Part shown: one piece after another, positions 1 to 9,387 of the stretch
Position numbering within the stretch: the first letter of the stretch is position 1
How the letters are laid out: each line of letters starts with the position of its first letter
Source: Dyella_A sp049445995
GTDB lineage: Bacteria; Pseudomonadota; Gammaproteobacteria; Xanthomonadales; Rhodanobacteraceae
Assembly (NCBI RefSeq): GCF_049445995.1
Contig: NZ_JBMSDZ010000025.1
Coordinates: forward strand, 1 to 38,078
Direction of reading: 5' to 3'
Length of the DNA stretch: 38,078 bases
The notes under the pieces: generated by a model
Seen by the model: the letters and a program-made list of their open reading frames with translations, nothing else
Database searches by the model: none
What the model was told of the DNA's origin: nothing
Position numbers and translations under genes: made by a program

Positions 1-116
1 ACGACTTTTTGCGCACACTGCGCAACCCAACGGCTCAACGTGTCGTGCACATCGCCAACTCCGGCGCGAATCAGGCGCTCGATGGTGGTCGGCGCGCTAT
101 GCTCGGAGCGCGTCAC
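1..116 (-). CDS. 5' end of an unrecognised gene, cut by the window edge
   Basis: A reading frame opens with GTG at 116 and runs off the left edge without a stop (about 38 codons). An in-frame TAA lies just upstream at 126-128, which limits the start to this GTG. Most third codon positions are G or C, as in the neighbouring genes, and this favours real coding. The visible residues include ERLIRAGVGDVHDTLSRW; I do not recognise a family. The gene would lie 58 bp downstream of the HIT gene on the same strand and could be cotranscribed with it. No clear ribosome binding site is visible. Confidence 0.35.
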   Translation of the reverse strand, partial: MTRSEHSAPTTIERLIRAGVGDVHDTLSRWVAQCAQKV

Positions 117-174
117 GGAATCAGGTTAATCCAAGAGCAGGCAAAAGCGAGGGTCAGAGTGCACTTTCACATAC

Positions 175-633
175 CTAGCCCCTTCCCTCGTACAGCGCCG
201 CCCGAAGAATGGCGGCCAACTCGACCCGTTCCGCAGTGGCATAAGGAACCTTCCTTCCCCCGTACAGCCCATCACCTGAGTAACGGGGGAAAACATGCAG
301 ATGAAAATGCCACACATCCTGATTGCCGGCCGGCCCGTTGTGCTGGCGAGTTGAGATCCCCTCGCACTGGAAAACATCCCGCATGGCCTGCGCAAGGCGC
401 CGCGTAGAACGAAAGAAGTCAGCGCCGAGGCTGTCCGGGATATCCAACACGTTCTCGTAATGCGCCCGGGGGATCACCAGGCAATTGCCCTTGATCCCAC
501 CGTAGTGGTGCGTTGGAACGAGGGCGAACACGTTCTCATCCACCAGCACAATGGCTGATTCCGGCGCCGGCGAAGGGAGCGTTTCAGCGATTCCGCAGAA
601 CGGACACGCGTATCCGGCGGGGGCGTGCTTCAT
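175..633 (-). CDS. HIT-family (histidine triad) nucleotide hydrolase/transferase
   Basis: The 152-residue protein carries the histidine triad signature HFHLHVF, with H109, H111 and H113; the last of these is the usual nucleophile position. Near the N-terminus is a CPFC pair (C10, C13), which in many HIT proteins binds zinc. The length is normal for a single-domain HIT protein. Family members hydrolyse adenosine phosphoramidates, dinucleoside polyphosphates or related nucleotides in the cytosol; the substrate here cannot be read from the sequence. It is transcribed away from the quinoprotein gene, with a 339-bp divergent spacer between them, and is followed by the partial gene at the window edge. 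The family call is secure; the Hint or Ap4A-hydrolase subtype is not. Confidence 0.9.
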   Translation of the reverse strand: MKHAPAGYACPFCGIAETLPSPAPESAIVLVDENVFALVPTHHYGGIKGNCLVIPRAHYENVLDIPDSLGADFFRSTRRLAQAMRDVFQCEGISTRQHNGPAGNQDVWHFHLHVFPRYSGDGLYGGRKVPYATAERVELAAILRAALYEGRG

Positions 634-874
634 GAGGCTTGGCGCCCAATGGTTTGAAACTGCAATGTCATCCTGTTGCCTGCTCCTTCAAGCTCCGCGC
701 ACCTAGCGCGGCACTTCCCTGGTCACACCAACGACGTCGATCTGCTGATGCAGTCCGTTCGCATGGTCCTGCGCTTTCCCCAAGGGGCCGAATGGCGACC
801 CTCTTCCGGATCGTTCCACGGGTAGTCAGGTGGCACAAGTGCGAAAGCAGTGCATTCGCCATCTGGTGCTCGGA

Positions 875-926
875 CCCGCCCACCCCATCCCCCATCCCAC
901 TCACCCCAAACCGCTTGCCCCACCCC
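875..926 (-). other. G-quadruplex-capable tract upstream of the quinoprotein gene
   Basis: The plus strand is C-rich here, so the minus strand carries eight runs of three to five G. Six of these (875-877, 879-881, 883-886, 889-893, 896-898, 904-907) are separated by only 1 to 5 bases, which fits the canonical G3+N1-7 quadruplex pattern. It lies 47-98 bp before the quinoprotein start codon. The rest of the divergent spacer 634-972 holds no gene that I can support. Confidence 0.5.
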
Positions 927-972
927 ATGCCGCCCGCGACCCTGCGCCCACTGTCACAGGGAGCGTCCATCC

Positions 973-2937
973 ATGCGTGGTTTCACCTTCATCCTCGCCG
1001 TTGCCGTCACCGCCCTGCTCGGCGGCTGTTCTCGTTCGGCTCCGGTCGAGGTGCCGCCGCTGGATGCCTCGGCGCATGCGTTCCAGTGGAATGCCTGGGG
1101 CGGCGATGCCAGCGGCAGCAAGTTTGCGCCGCTGAAGCAGATCACCCCGGCCAACGTGGCGGCGCTCAAGCCGGCATGGACGTTCCACACCGGGGCGCTG
1201 GCCAAGGGCTGGGAGTCGGGCGAGAAGCTGACCTTCGAGGCGACGCCGCTGTTCGTGGACGGCACGTTGTACTTCAGCACCGCCACCGGCCAGGTGTTTG
1301 CGCTGGATGCGGCCAGCGGCAAGCCGCGCTGGCGTTATGACGCGCAGCTCGATGCGAAGGAGGATTACTCGGAGCTTTCCTCGCGCGGCGTGAGTTACTG
1401 GCGCGATCCGCAGGCCGCGGCGGGCAGCGTGTGCGGGGCGCGCATCTTTGTCGCCACGCTGGATGCGCGGCTGATTGCGCTGGATGCCGCCACCGGCAAG
1501 CCGTGCGAGGTGTTCGGCGAGCATGGGCAGTTGCATCTGTCGGCGCACCTGCGCGATTCGTCCAAGGGCGACTACGAGTTCACCTCGCCGCCGGCGATCG
1601 ACGGCGATACCGTGATTTTGGGTTCGTCGATCGGCGACAACTACTCGGCCGCCAACGCGCTGGGCGTGGTGCGCGCGTTCGATGCGCGCACCGGCGCACC
1701 GCGCTGGCACTGGGACCCGGTGGAGCGCACCGCCGAGGCCGGCGACCCGGATGCCGAGCCCTACCCGACCTGGGACGGCGCGGCGAATGCCTGGGGCGTG
1801 TTCTCGGTGGATACGGCGCGGCACCTGGTGTTCATCCCCACCGGCTCGGCCAGCCCCGATCCCTACGGCGGCGAGCGCCCCGGCGACAACCGCTGGGCCA
1901 ACTCGCTGGTGGCGCTGGATACCGCCACCGGCAAGCTGGTGTGGGCGCGGCAGTTGATCCACCACGACGTGTGTGACTACGACCTGGCTGCGCAGCCGAT
2001 GCTGGTGGACCTCAAGCGTGGCGGCCAGAGCATCCCCGCGGTGATCCAGCTGACCAAGACCGGCCAGGTGTTCGTGTTCCGCCGCGACGACGGCACGCCG
2101 CTGTTCGACATCATCGAGAAGCCGGTGCCGCAGGACGGCGTGGCGGGCGAGAAGCTGTCGCCGACGCAGCCGTTCTCCGCCCTGCCCTCGCTGGTGCGCA
2201 ACGGCAAGGTGACGCCGGCCGACGCGCGCGGCCTCACCTTCTGGGACCGCAACCGCTGCCGCGAGCTGATCGGCTCGCTGAAGAGCGAGGGCATCTTCAC
2301 CCCGCCCAGCTTGCAGGGAACCATCGAGATGCCCAGCTACGCCGGCGGCGTGAACTGGGGCTCCGGCGCGTGGGACCCGGCCACCCAGACGCTGGTGACC
2401 AACGTCAACGACATTCCCATGCAGGTGCAGCTGCTGCCGCGGGATGAGTGGATGCGCCAAATGATGGCCGGCGGTGCGAAGGGCTGGGAATACGCCCGCA
2501 TGAAGCACACGCCGTACGGCATGCGCCGGCGCTTGCTGCAGTCGCCGCTGGGCGCGCCGTGCATCGCCCGACCGTGGGGCAAGGTGGTGGCGCTGGACCT
2601 GTCCAGCGGCAAGCTGAGCTGGTCGATCCCGCTGGGAACCGGCAAGCACATGGCGCCGTGGCCGATCTCGATCACGGGTCTGCCGGGCATGGGCGGGCCA
2701 CTGGTCACGGCGAGCGGACTGGTCTTCATCGGCGCGGCCAGTGACGGCTACCTGCGCGCGCTGGACCGTGCCACCGGCAAGGAGCTGTGGCGCGCCGAAC
2801 TGCCGGCCGCCGGCATGGCCACGCCGATGACCTACGCCGTCGGCAACCGGCAGTATGTGGTGATTGCTGCCGGCGGGCACGGCAAGCTGCGCACCAGCCC
2901 CGGCGATGCGCTGGTGGCGTTCAAGTTGCCGGAGTGA
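973..2937 (+). CDS. PQQ-dependent dehydrogenase (glucose dehydrogenase-like quinoprotein), lipoprotein
   Basis: The protein has 654 residues and an eight-bladed-propeller type quinoprotein sequence, with repeated segments of the ALDAATGK...W type. The best match in memory is the catalytic domain of membrane-bound PQQ glucose dehydrogenase. Landmarks are HHDVCDYD (330-337), which aligns with the HHDxWDxD segment holding the catalytic Asp, the TKTG lysine soon after it, and a TPPSLQGTIE motif. The five N-terminal membrane helices of true mGDH are absent. Instead there is a signal peptide with lipobox LGGC, so the protein is probably a lipid-anchored periplasmic enzyme. I start at ATG 973 because the signal peptide begins there and an AGGGAG lies about 10 bases upstream; an in-frame ATG at 850 would add an implausible Pro-rich leader. 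The substrate is unknown. No PQQ synthesis genes are in the window. Confidence 0.85.
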   Translation: MRGFTFILAVAVTALLGGCSRSAPVEVPPLDASAHAFQWNAWGGDASGSKFAPLKQITPANVAALKPAWTFHTGALAKGWESGEKLTFEATPLFVDGTLYFSTATGQVFALDAASGKPRWRYDAQLDAKEDYSELSSRGVSYWRDPQAAAGSVCGARIFVATLDARLIALDAATGKPCEVFGEHGQLHLSAHLRDSSKGDYEFTSPPAIDGDTVILGSSIGDNYSAANALGVVRAFDARTGAPRWHWDPVERTAEAGDPDAEPYPTWDGAANAWGVFSVDTARHLVFIPTGSASPDPYGGERPGDNRWANSLVALDTATGKLVWARQLIHHDVCDYDLAAQPMLVDLKRGGQSIPAVIQLTKTGQVFVFRRDDGTPLFDIIEKPVPQDGVAGEKLSPTQPFSALPSLVRNGKVTPADARGLTFWDRNRCRELIGSLKSEGIFTPPSLQGTIEMPSYAGGVNWGSGAWDPATQTLVTNVNDIPMQVQLLPRDEWMRQMMAGGAKGWEYARMKHTPYGMRRRLLQSPLGAPCIARPWGKVVALDLSSGKLSWSIPLGTGKHMAPWPISITGLPGMGGPLVTASGLVFIGAASDGYLRALDRATGKELWRAELPAAGMATPMTYAVGNRQYVVIAAGGHGKLRTSPGDALVAFKLPE

Positions 2938-2972
2938 GGGTTGGTGGCGGGTGGGGTTTGAGTGGTGCAAGA

Positions 2973-3292
2973 CGCTGGATCCCGGCCTTCGCCGGGATGA
3001 CGAGCAAGGCCTGGCTGCCGCTTGGAGGAATAGCCGCAGCGTGCGGTCTGCCACATCCAACGCAGCGAAAGGTTCAAAAGCCTGCCGCCTCCCGCATATC
3101 CCTACTCCGTCATCCCGGCGAAAGCCGGGATCCAGCGTCTTTTCTCGCATCTGGCACCAGTCACTGGATCCCAGTGTGCGCTGGGATGACGGGCGTGGGG
3201 ATCTCGCGTGCGCGGGGCGTGAAGACGCCGGTGCGCACTCAGCAGCGACGTCATTCCGGGCGACGGATATCTCGGGCGCGCCGGGATGACGG
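2973..3292. repeat. Cluster of four REP-like palindromes
   Basis: The spacer between the quinoprotein gene and nadE (2938-3394) holds four imperfect palindromes of one family. They lie at about 2973-3003, 3107-3139, 3162-3193 and 3249-3292. The first two share the core CCGGGATCCAGCG or its complement with a short GAAAG/CTTTC-type loop; the third is a diverged CTGGGATCC version and the fourth a longer, more decayed one. Their orientations alternate. I see no gene in the spacer. Such elements are typical intergenic REP sequences and may act as 3' end barriers or gyrase/IHF sites; that role is inference. Confidence 0.8.
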
Positions 3293-3394
3293 AACAGGAC
3301 GCCTTGTGGCCCGCTGCCGTGGCGGCCGCCCTCGGGTTCGCGGCACCGCCGAAACCACGTAGCATCGGCATGTTTGCTGCACCCGGAGCTCCGC

Positions 3395-5439
<2,045 letters not shown>

Positions 5440-5443
<4 letters not shown>

Positions 5444-6432
5444 GGCTGCGCCCGCTCGCCGACGCACCCGGCGCCAAGATGCCCGGCAAGCTGCAGATGA
5501 GCCGCGCGGCCAAGGCGCTGCGCGCCGGCAAGCTGGTGGCGTTTCCCACCGAAACCGTCTACGGCCTGGGCGCGAACGCGCTCGATCCGGCGGCGGTGGC
5601 GCGCATCTTCGAGGTGAAGCGCCGGCCGCGCACCAGCCCGCTGATCGTCCACGTCGACCGCATCGCGGCGGCGCGCGAACTGGTCACCGACTGGCCGGAC
5701 GCCGCGCAGCGACTGGCCGAGACGTTCTGGCCGGGTCCGCTCACTCTGGTGCTGCCGCGGCGCGAGGTCGTGCCGGACATCGTCACCGGCGGCGACACGC
5801 ACGTGGGCGTGCGCATACCCAGTCACCCGGTGGCGCTGGCGCTGATCACCGCTGCCGGCGTGCCGATCGCCGCGCCCAGCGCCAACCGCTTCACCCAGAT
5901 CTCGCCGACCACCGCCGAGCACGTGCGCGCCGGGTTGGGCAGCGACGTGGACGTGATCCTCGACGGCGGACCGTGCACCGTGGGCATCGAGTCCAGCGTG
6001 CTGGCGCTGTACGACGACGGCCCGGTACTGCTGCGTCCCGGCGGCGTGAGCCGCGAGGCGATCGAGGCGGTGATCGGCACGCCGGTGCGCGTGCCGGGCG
6101 CGGCGCCGGTGAAGGGCGAGACGCATGCCGCGCCGGGCATGCATTTTCGCCACTACAGCCCACGCACCATGACCCTCACGGCGCACCCGTCGATGGCGGT
6201 GCCCAGCGGCGACGGCGCCTTGCTCACCCACCGACCGGCGCATTACGCGGCACTGCCGGTGACGCACCTGCAGGTGATGCCGGATACGCCCGAAGCCTAC
6301 GCGCAGCGCCTGTATGCCGCACTGCACGAGCTGGATGCCCGCGGCTACGACTGGATCGCCATCGACCTGCCACCGGACAAACCCGCCTGGGTCGCCGTGC
6401 GCGACCGGCTCAAGCGCGCCATCGCGCGCTGA
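5440..6432 (+). CDS. Threonylcarbamoyl-AMP synthase, long (Sua5-type) form
   Basis: This enzyme makes threonylcarbamoyl-AMP from threonine, bicarbonate and ATP, the first step of the t6A modification at position 37 of ANN-decoding tRNAs. The 330-residue protein has the YrdC domain at about 20-210, with FPTETVYGLG, the KRRPR basic motif (K60 to R64) and PSANRFTQISPTTAEHV. About 100 further residues form the C-terminal Sua5 domain, entered through GMHFRHYSP. The length therefore fits Sua5 rather than short TsaC. The ATG at 5440 overlaps the nadE stop. The two reactions are unrelated, so the pairing is probably just an operon. Confidence 0.92.
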
Positions 6433-6526
6433 GCGCGTAGCGATCGTCGGGAATCCACAGGCTTCCGGATGGCTCTCCAGCGGTGGGTCTGCGGTGGGCC
6501 TAGTCGCCGTGAGGGGCATCCTCGGC

Positions 6527-6532
6527 TATCAT
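6527..6532 (+). promoter_or_regulatory. Candidate -10 box for the riboswitch leader
   Basis: TATCAT fits a sigma-70 -10 element and would place the transcript start close to the first base of the aptamer at about 6540. No convincing -35 box is seen at 17 bp. The support is mostly positional. Confidence 0.4.
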
Positions 6533-6540
6533 CCGCGGGT

Positions 6541-6636
6541 CATTGGGGAGTAGCCGCTCTTCGCTCGAAGAGGCGTGCGTCAACACACTTGGCCCACCGG
6601 CCATGGCGCAAGCAGCCCACCGCCTGGCAAGACCTT
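6541..6636 (+). ncRNA. yybP-ykoY-like manganese riboswitch aptamer
   Basis: The leader holds the conserved blocks of the yybP-ykoY family in the right order. GGGGAGTAGC is at 6545-6554, TCAACACACT at about 6580-6589, and a GGC/GCC-paired arm runs from 6591 to 6606. CTGGCAAGACC follows at about 6624-6634, where the consensus is GGCGAGACC. The aptamer binds Mn2+ and usually turns on export genes. The gene downstream is a GDT1/UPF0016 transporter, a known partner of this riboswitch. The A in GCAAGACC departs from the usual G. The call rests on remembered consensus; a covariance-model search was not run. Confidence 0.75.
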
Positions 6637-6678
6637 TGACCACACATCTCCGCATGGGCCGGGGAGACGTGTGGTCAA
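6636..6678 (+). promoter_or_regulatory. Hairpin between aptamer and start codon (likely expression platform)
   Basis: TTGACCACAC at 6636-6645 pairs perfectly with GTGTGGTCAA at 6669-6678. The pairing continues after one mismatch through TCTCC/GGAGA. The hairpin starts right at the 3' edge of the aptamer, so ligand-dependent competition with the closing helix is plausible. There is no strong U-tract after it (TCGTCTTTCG), so I cannot say whether it acts as a terminator or through translation. Confidence 0.6.
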
Positions 6679-6707
6679 TCGTCTTTCGACCGGCCCGGGA
6701 CACATCC

Positions 6708-7286
6708 ATGGAAGCCCTGCTCGTCTGCGCCGGCGTCGTCGCCCTCGCGGAAATCGGCGACAAGACCCAGCTGCTCGCCTTCATCCTCGCCGCGCGTTTC
6801 AAGAAGCCGCTGCCGATCATCGCCGGCATTCTCTGCGCCACCCTCGTCAACCACGGCCTGGCCGGCGCGCTGGGCGCGTGGATCACCTCGGTGGTGAGCC
6901 CTGGCGTGCTGCGCTGGGTGCTGGGCGCCTCGTTCCTCGGCATGGCGGTCTGGACGCTGATCCCCGACAAGATCGAGGAGGAGGAAACCCAGGTGGCCAA
7001 ACGCGTGGGCGTGTTCACCGCCACGCTGATCACCTTCTTTCTCGCCGAGATGGGCGACAAGACGCAGATCGCCACGGTGGCGATGGCCGCGCACTACCCC
7101 CACCCGCTGATGGTGGTGGCCGGCACCACCATCGGCATGCTGATCGCCGACGTGCCGGCGGTGTTCATGGGCGACCGCCTCGCCGCGAAGATCCCGATGA
7201 AGCTGGTGCATTCGATCGCCGCCGCCATCTTCGCCCTGCTGGGCATCGCCGCGCTGCTCGGCGCCGGGGCGAAGCTGGGGTTCTGA
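6708..7286 (+). CDS. GDT1/UPF0016 (TMEM165-like) family Mn2+/Ca2+ transporter
   Basis: The 192-residue hydrophobic protein has two copies of the family hallmark E-x-G-D-K-T-Q: E15-Q21 (AEIGDKTQ) and E114-Q120 (AEMGDKTQ). Each sits in a repeat of three predicted membrane helices, with an acidic EEEE-type loop between the halves at about 88-93. Bacterial members such as MneA export manganese. ATG 6708 is chosen because it starts the first helix and is preceded by GGGA at 6697-6700; upstream in-frame ATGs would translate the riboswitch. The Mn2+ riboswitch ahead of it supports a role in manganese detoxification. Confidence 0.9.
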   Translation: MEALLVCAGVVALAEIGDKTQLLAFILAARFKKPLPIIAGILCATLVNHGLAGALGAWITSVVSPGVLRWVLGASFLGMAVWTLIPDKIEEEETQVAKRVGVFTATLITFFLAEMGDKTQIATVAMAAHYPHPLMVVAGTTIGMLIADVPAVFMGDRLAAKIPMKLVHSIAAAIFALLGIAALLGAGAKLGF

Positions 7287-7292
7287 CGGCGT

Positions 7293-7310
7293 GCCCGACC
7301 ATGGTCGGGC
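7293..7310. repeat. Perfect 18-bp palindrome after the GDT1 gene
   Basis: GCCCGACCATGGTCGGGC reads identically on both strands and lies 7 bp after the transporter stop. It could fold as an RNA hairpin with a minimal loop, but no T-tract follows. A transcription-end role is only a possibility. Confidence 0.5.
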
Positions 7311-7366
7311 TCAGGTGGTCGCACCGGATCGGTAACATGGGCAATCCGCTGCCCGGGAGACTGCTC

Positions 7367-7605
7367 ATGCTGAAGTTCTACTACCACCCACGCCCAATCC
7401 AGCCAAGGTCGCGCTGTTCCTGGAAGAATCGGGCCTGCCCTACGAACTGGTGCCGGTGGATACGCGCAAGGGCGAGCAGCATGCGCCGACGTACACCGCG
7501 ATCAACCCGAATGCCAAGGTGCCGGCGCTGGTGGACGGCGATGTGACGGTGTTCGACAGCTCCGCGATCCTGCTCTACCTGGCGGAAAAGACCGGCCGCT
7601 TCCTG
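7367..7605 (+). pseudogene. Glutathione S-transferase remnant, frameshifted and truncated
   Basis: From ATG 7367 the frame reads MLKFYYHP, a typical GST N-terminus. It loses homology at about 7391, where one base appears to be missing. In the shifted frame the match resumes at PNPAKVALFLEESGLPYELV and continues through INPNAKVPALVDGD and DSSAILLYLAEKTGRFLP, the complete thioredoxin-like glutathione-binding half with its DSSAI motif. Homology then stops; the helical C-terminal domain is missing and a repeat-like sequence follows. The copy is thus broken by a 1-bp deletion and loss of its 3' half. A sequencing error could explain the first defect but not the second. Confidence 0.8.
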
Positions 7606-7651
7606 CCGCGACGCGCAGCGCAGGAGTCGAAGCGCACCATCGTGCCCCGCA

Positions 7652-7699
7652 ACGCTTCGACTTCGCTTGCCTGCGCAAGCTGCGCTCAGCGCGAACGGT
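7652..7699. repeat. Intergenic repeat at the break of the GST remnant
   Basis: On the minus strand this stretch begins CCGTTCGCGCTGAGCG and ends GAAGTCGAAGCG. That is the general form of a widespread proteobacterial intergenic repeat (CGTTCG...TGAGCG...GTCGAAG...). It lies where the GST homology is lost, between the remnant and the DUF7009-like gene. A related element with a cleaner stem is at 35702-35749. Confidence 0.45.
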
Positions 7700-7739
7700 A
7701 TCGGCGGCGCAGGTCTGGATCGGTGCGGGCGCCTGGTTT

Positions 7740-8093
7740 CTACCGCGCTGCCCGTGACGCCTTGAGCCGGCGCGCGCTGTCGCGCACATCGATGTCGAAC
7801 AGCAGCGCCAGATTGATGCCCTCCGCCACCGCCAGCTCGAAATGCAGGCCCTCGCGCGTGGGCAGGCGGCGGGCGAGTTCGCGCACGTCGGCCTCGGGCA
7901 AGCGGATCTGCCAGTGATCCGGCGTGCCCGCGCATTGCGCATCTGGATGGCTGGACAGCGTCAGCGAGCAGCGGATCGTGAGCGCCGCGGCAAGCCGCGT
8001 GGCGGTTTCCACGGTGCCGCCGGCCGTGAGCACGCCGAGTTCGTCCTCCTCGATGCGCAGGCGCAGGTGCTGGCCGTCGAGTTGCAGTTTCAT
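7740..8093 (-). CDS. DUF7009-like protein of unknown function, last gene of the molybdopterin operon
   Basis: The protein has 117 residues and begins MKLQLDGQHLRLRIEEDE, followed by a GGTVETATR motif. This resembles the small DUF7009 family (MKLRIRGNSLRLRL... then a VEETxxF motif); the family name is from memory. No catalytic motif, signal or membrane segment is visible. It starts 21 bp after the second moeA stop on the same strand, so it is probably cotranscribed with the molybdopterin genes. Its position suggests a link to molybdoenzyme maturation, but no function should be assumed. Confidence 0.75.
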   Translation of the reverse strand: MKLQLDGQHLRLRIEEDELGVLTAGGTVETATRLAAALTIRCSLTLSSHPDAQCAGTPDHWQIRLPEADVRELARRLPTREGLHFELAVAEGINLALLFDIDVRDSARRLKASRAAR

Positions 8094-8114
8094 GGGCGGG
8101 GTCCTCAGAAAAAC

Positions 8115-9365
8115 TCAGGGCGCGCCACGCAGCGACAGCGCGCTGCCGGCATCCAGGCTGGCGATGTCGACGAGCCGCCCGGCGGCGCAGTCGCCGGCGT
8201 CCTCGCCGAGTACCACCCAGCCATCGGACTGCGCGAACGGCAGGATGCGGAACGGCTGCTGCTGCGGCATCACCTGCGCGTGCACCCGGCCGTAGGCGTC
8301 CAGCACGAACGTGGCGCGCAGGAAGTGACGCAGGCCGGCCTTGGGCTGCTGCGGCGTGTCGAGCACGGCATGCAGCGCCGGCTCGTCGCCCTGCCCCAGC
8401 ATGGCGCGCAGCACCGGCGCCACGAAGAAACGCATGCCCGCGGCGACCGCCATCGGCGTGCCGGGCAGCGCCACCACCAGCGGACCGTGCGGCAAGGTGG
8501 CCGCCAGCAGCGGCTTGCCGGGGCGCATCGCCACCTTGTGGAACAATTCGCTGGCGCCGAGCCGGCGCAGCGCGTCGGGCACGAAATCGTAGCGGCCCAT
8601 CGAGACGGCGCCGGTGCTCACCACCAGGTCCGCGCCGGCCTGTTGCGCGCGGTGCAGCGCGTCGGCATAGGCGATGGCGGTGTCGTCGACCACTTCGCAC
8701 GACAGCGCCTGCGCGCCGGCCAGCGTGAGCGCCGCAGCCAGGTAGGGACCGTTGGAGCTGTAGATCCGGCCGTCGACCAAGGGTTGGCGCGGATCCACCA
8801 CCAGTTCCTTGCCGGTGCCGATCACCACCACACGCGGACGGCGCACCACCTCGGCCTCGGCCACCCCGATCGCGGCCAGCAGCATCAGCTGCGCCGGCCC
8901 CAGGCGCATGCCGGCGTCGAGTACGGTGGCGCCTTGCGCCACGTCCACGCCTGCATGGCGCACGTTCTGCCCCTCGCTGAGCTCGTCGCGCAGGCGGATG
9001 CGCAGCGGCGTGCCGTCCGGCGCGGAGGCAAGCAGCTCGGTGCGCTCCACCGCGACCACGGCATCCAGTCCGTCAGGCAGGCGCGCGCCGGTCATGATCT
9101 CCCAGGCGCCGCCCTCGGCACGGCAGGCCGCATCGCCGGCGGCCTGCGAACCGTGCACCGCGTGTTCGCTGCCGGCGTCGAGGGGTTCCGGGGCTGCCAG
9201 CGCGTAGCCGTCCATCGCGGCGTGGTCGAACGAGGGCAGCGCGATCGGGCTGCGCACCGGCGCGGCCAGCACGCGGCCCTGCGCGGCGCTCACGTCAAGC
9301 CTCTCGACGGGGAGACGCACGGTAACGGAGAGCAGCCGCTCGATGGCGTCGTGGTAGCGGATCAT
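8115..9365 (-). CDS. moeA: Molybdopterin molybdenumtransferase, second MoeA paralogue
   Basis: MoeA inserts molybdate into adenylated molybdopterin. The 416-residue protein has the expected motifs: AMDGYAL near the N-terminus, EIMTGARLPDG, the RHAGVDV aspartate, VVVIGTGKELVVD, and STGAVSMGRYDFV. VVALPGTPMA follows, where most family members have PGNP. Compared with the moeA at 13526-14731, it has changes at GTGKEL (usual TGDEL) and PGTP. I start at ATG 9365; an in-frame GTG lies three codons upstream (9374), and neither has a strong ribosome site. It lies 22 bp after the fusion gene. It may duplicate the first MoeA, or serve another cofactor form or pterin ligand; the sequence alone does not decide. 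Confidence 0.88.
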   Translation of the reverse strand: MIRYHDAIERLLSVTVRLPVERLDVSAAQGRVLAAPVRSPIALPSFDHAAMDGYALAAPEPLDAGSEHAVHGSQAAGDAACRAEGGAWEIMTGARLPDGLDAVVAVERTELLASAPDGTPLRIRLRDELSEGQNVRHAGVDVAQGATVLDAGMRLGPAQLMLLAAIGVAEAEVVRRPRVVVIGTGKELVVDPRQPLVDGRIYSSNGPYLAAALTLAGAQALSCEVVDDTAIAYADALHRAQQAGADLVVSTGAVSMGRYDFVPDALRRLGASELFHKVAMRPGKPLLAATLPHGPLVVALPGTPMAVAAGMRFFVAPVLRAMLGQGDEPALHAVLDTPQQPKAGLRHFLRATFVLDAYGRVHAQVMPQQQPFRILPFAQSDGWVVLGEDAGDCAAGRLVDIASLDAGSALSLRGAP

Positions 9366-9387
9366 CGGCGCCACGCGCGCGACGGCA

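Noticed and set aside
639..1340. Plus-strand frame across the HIT-quinoprotein spacer
   Set aside because: It runs into the quinoprotein gene out of frame, has no ribosome site and shows no recognisable domain.
2973..3292. CRISPR array
   Set aside because: The repeats are palindromic, alternate in orientation and have no regular spacers; they are REP-like.
7367..7605. Programmed frameshift producing a working GST
   Set aside because: No slippery sequence is visible and the C-terminal domain is absent, so the product could not be a full GST.
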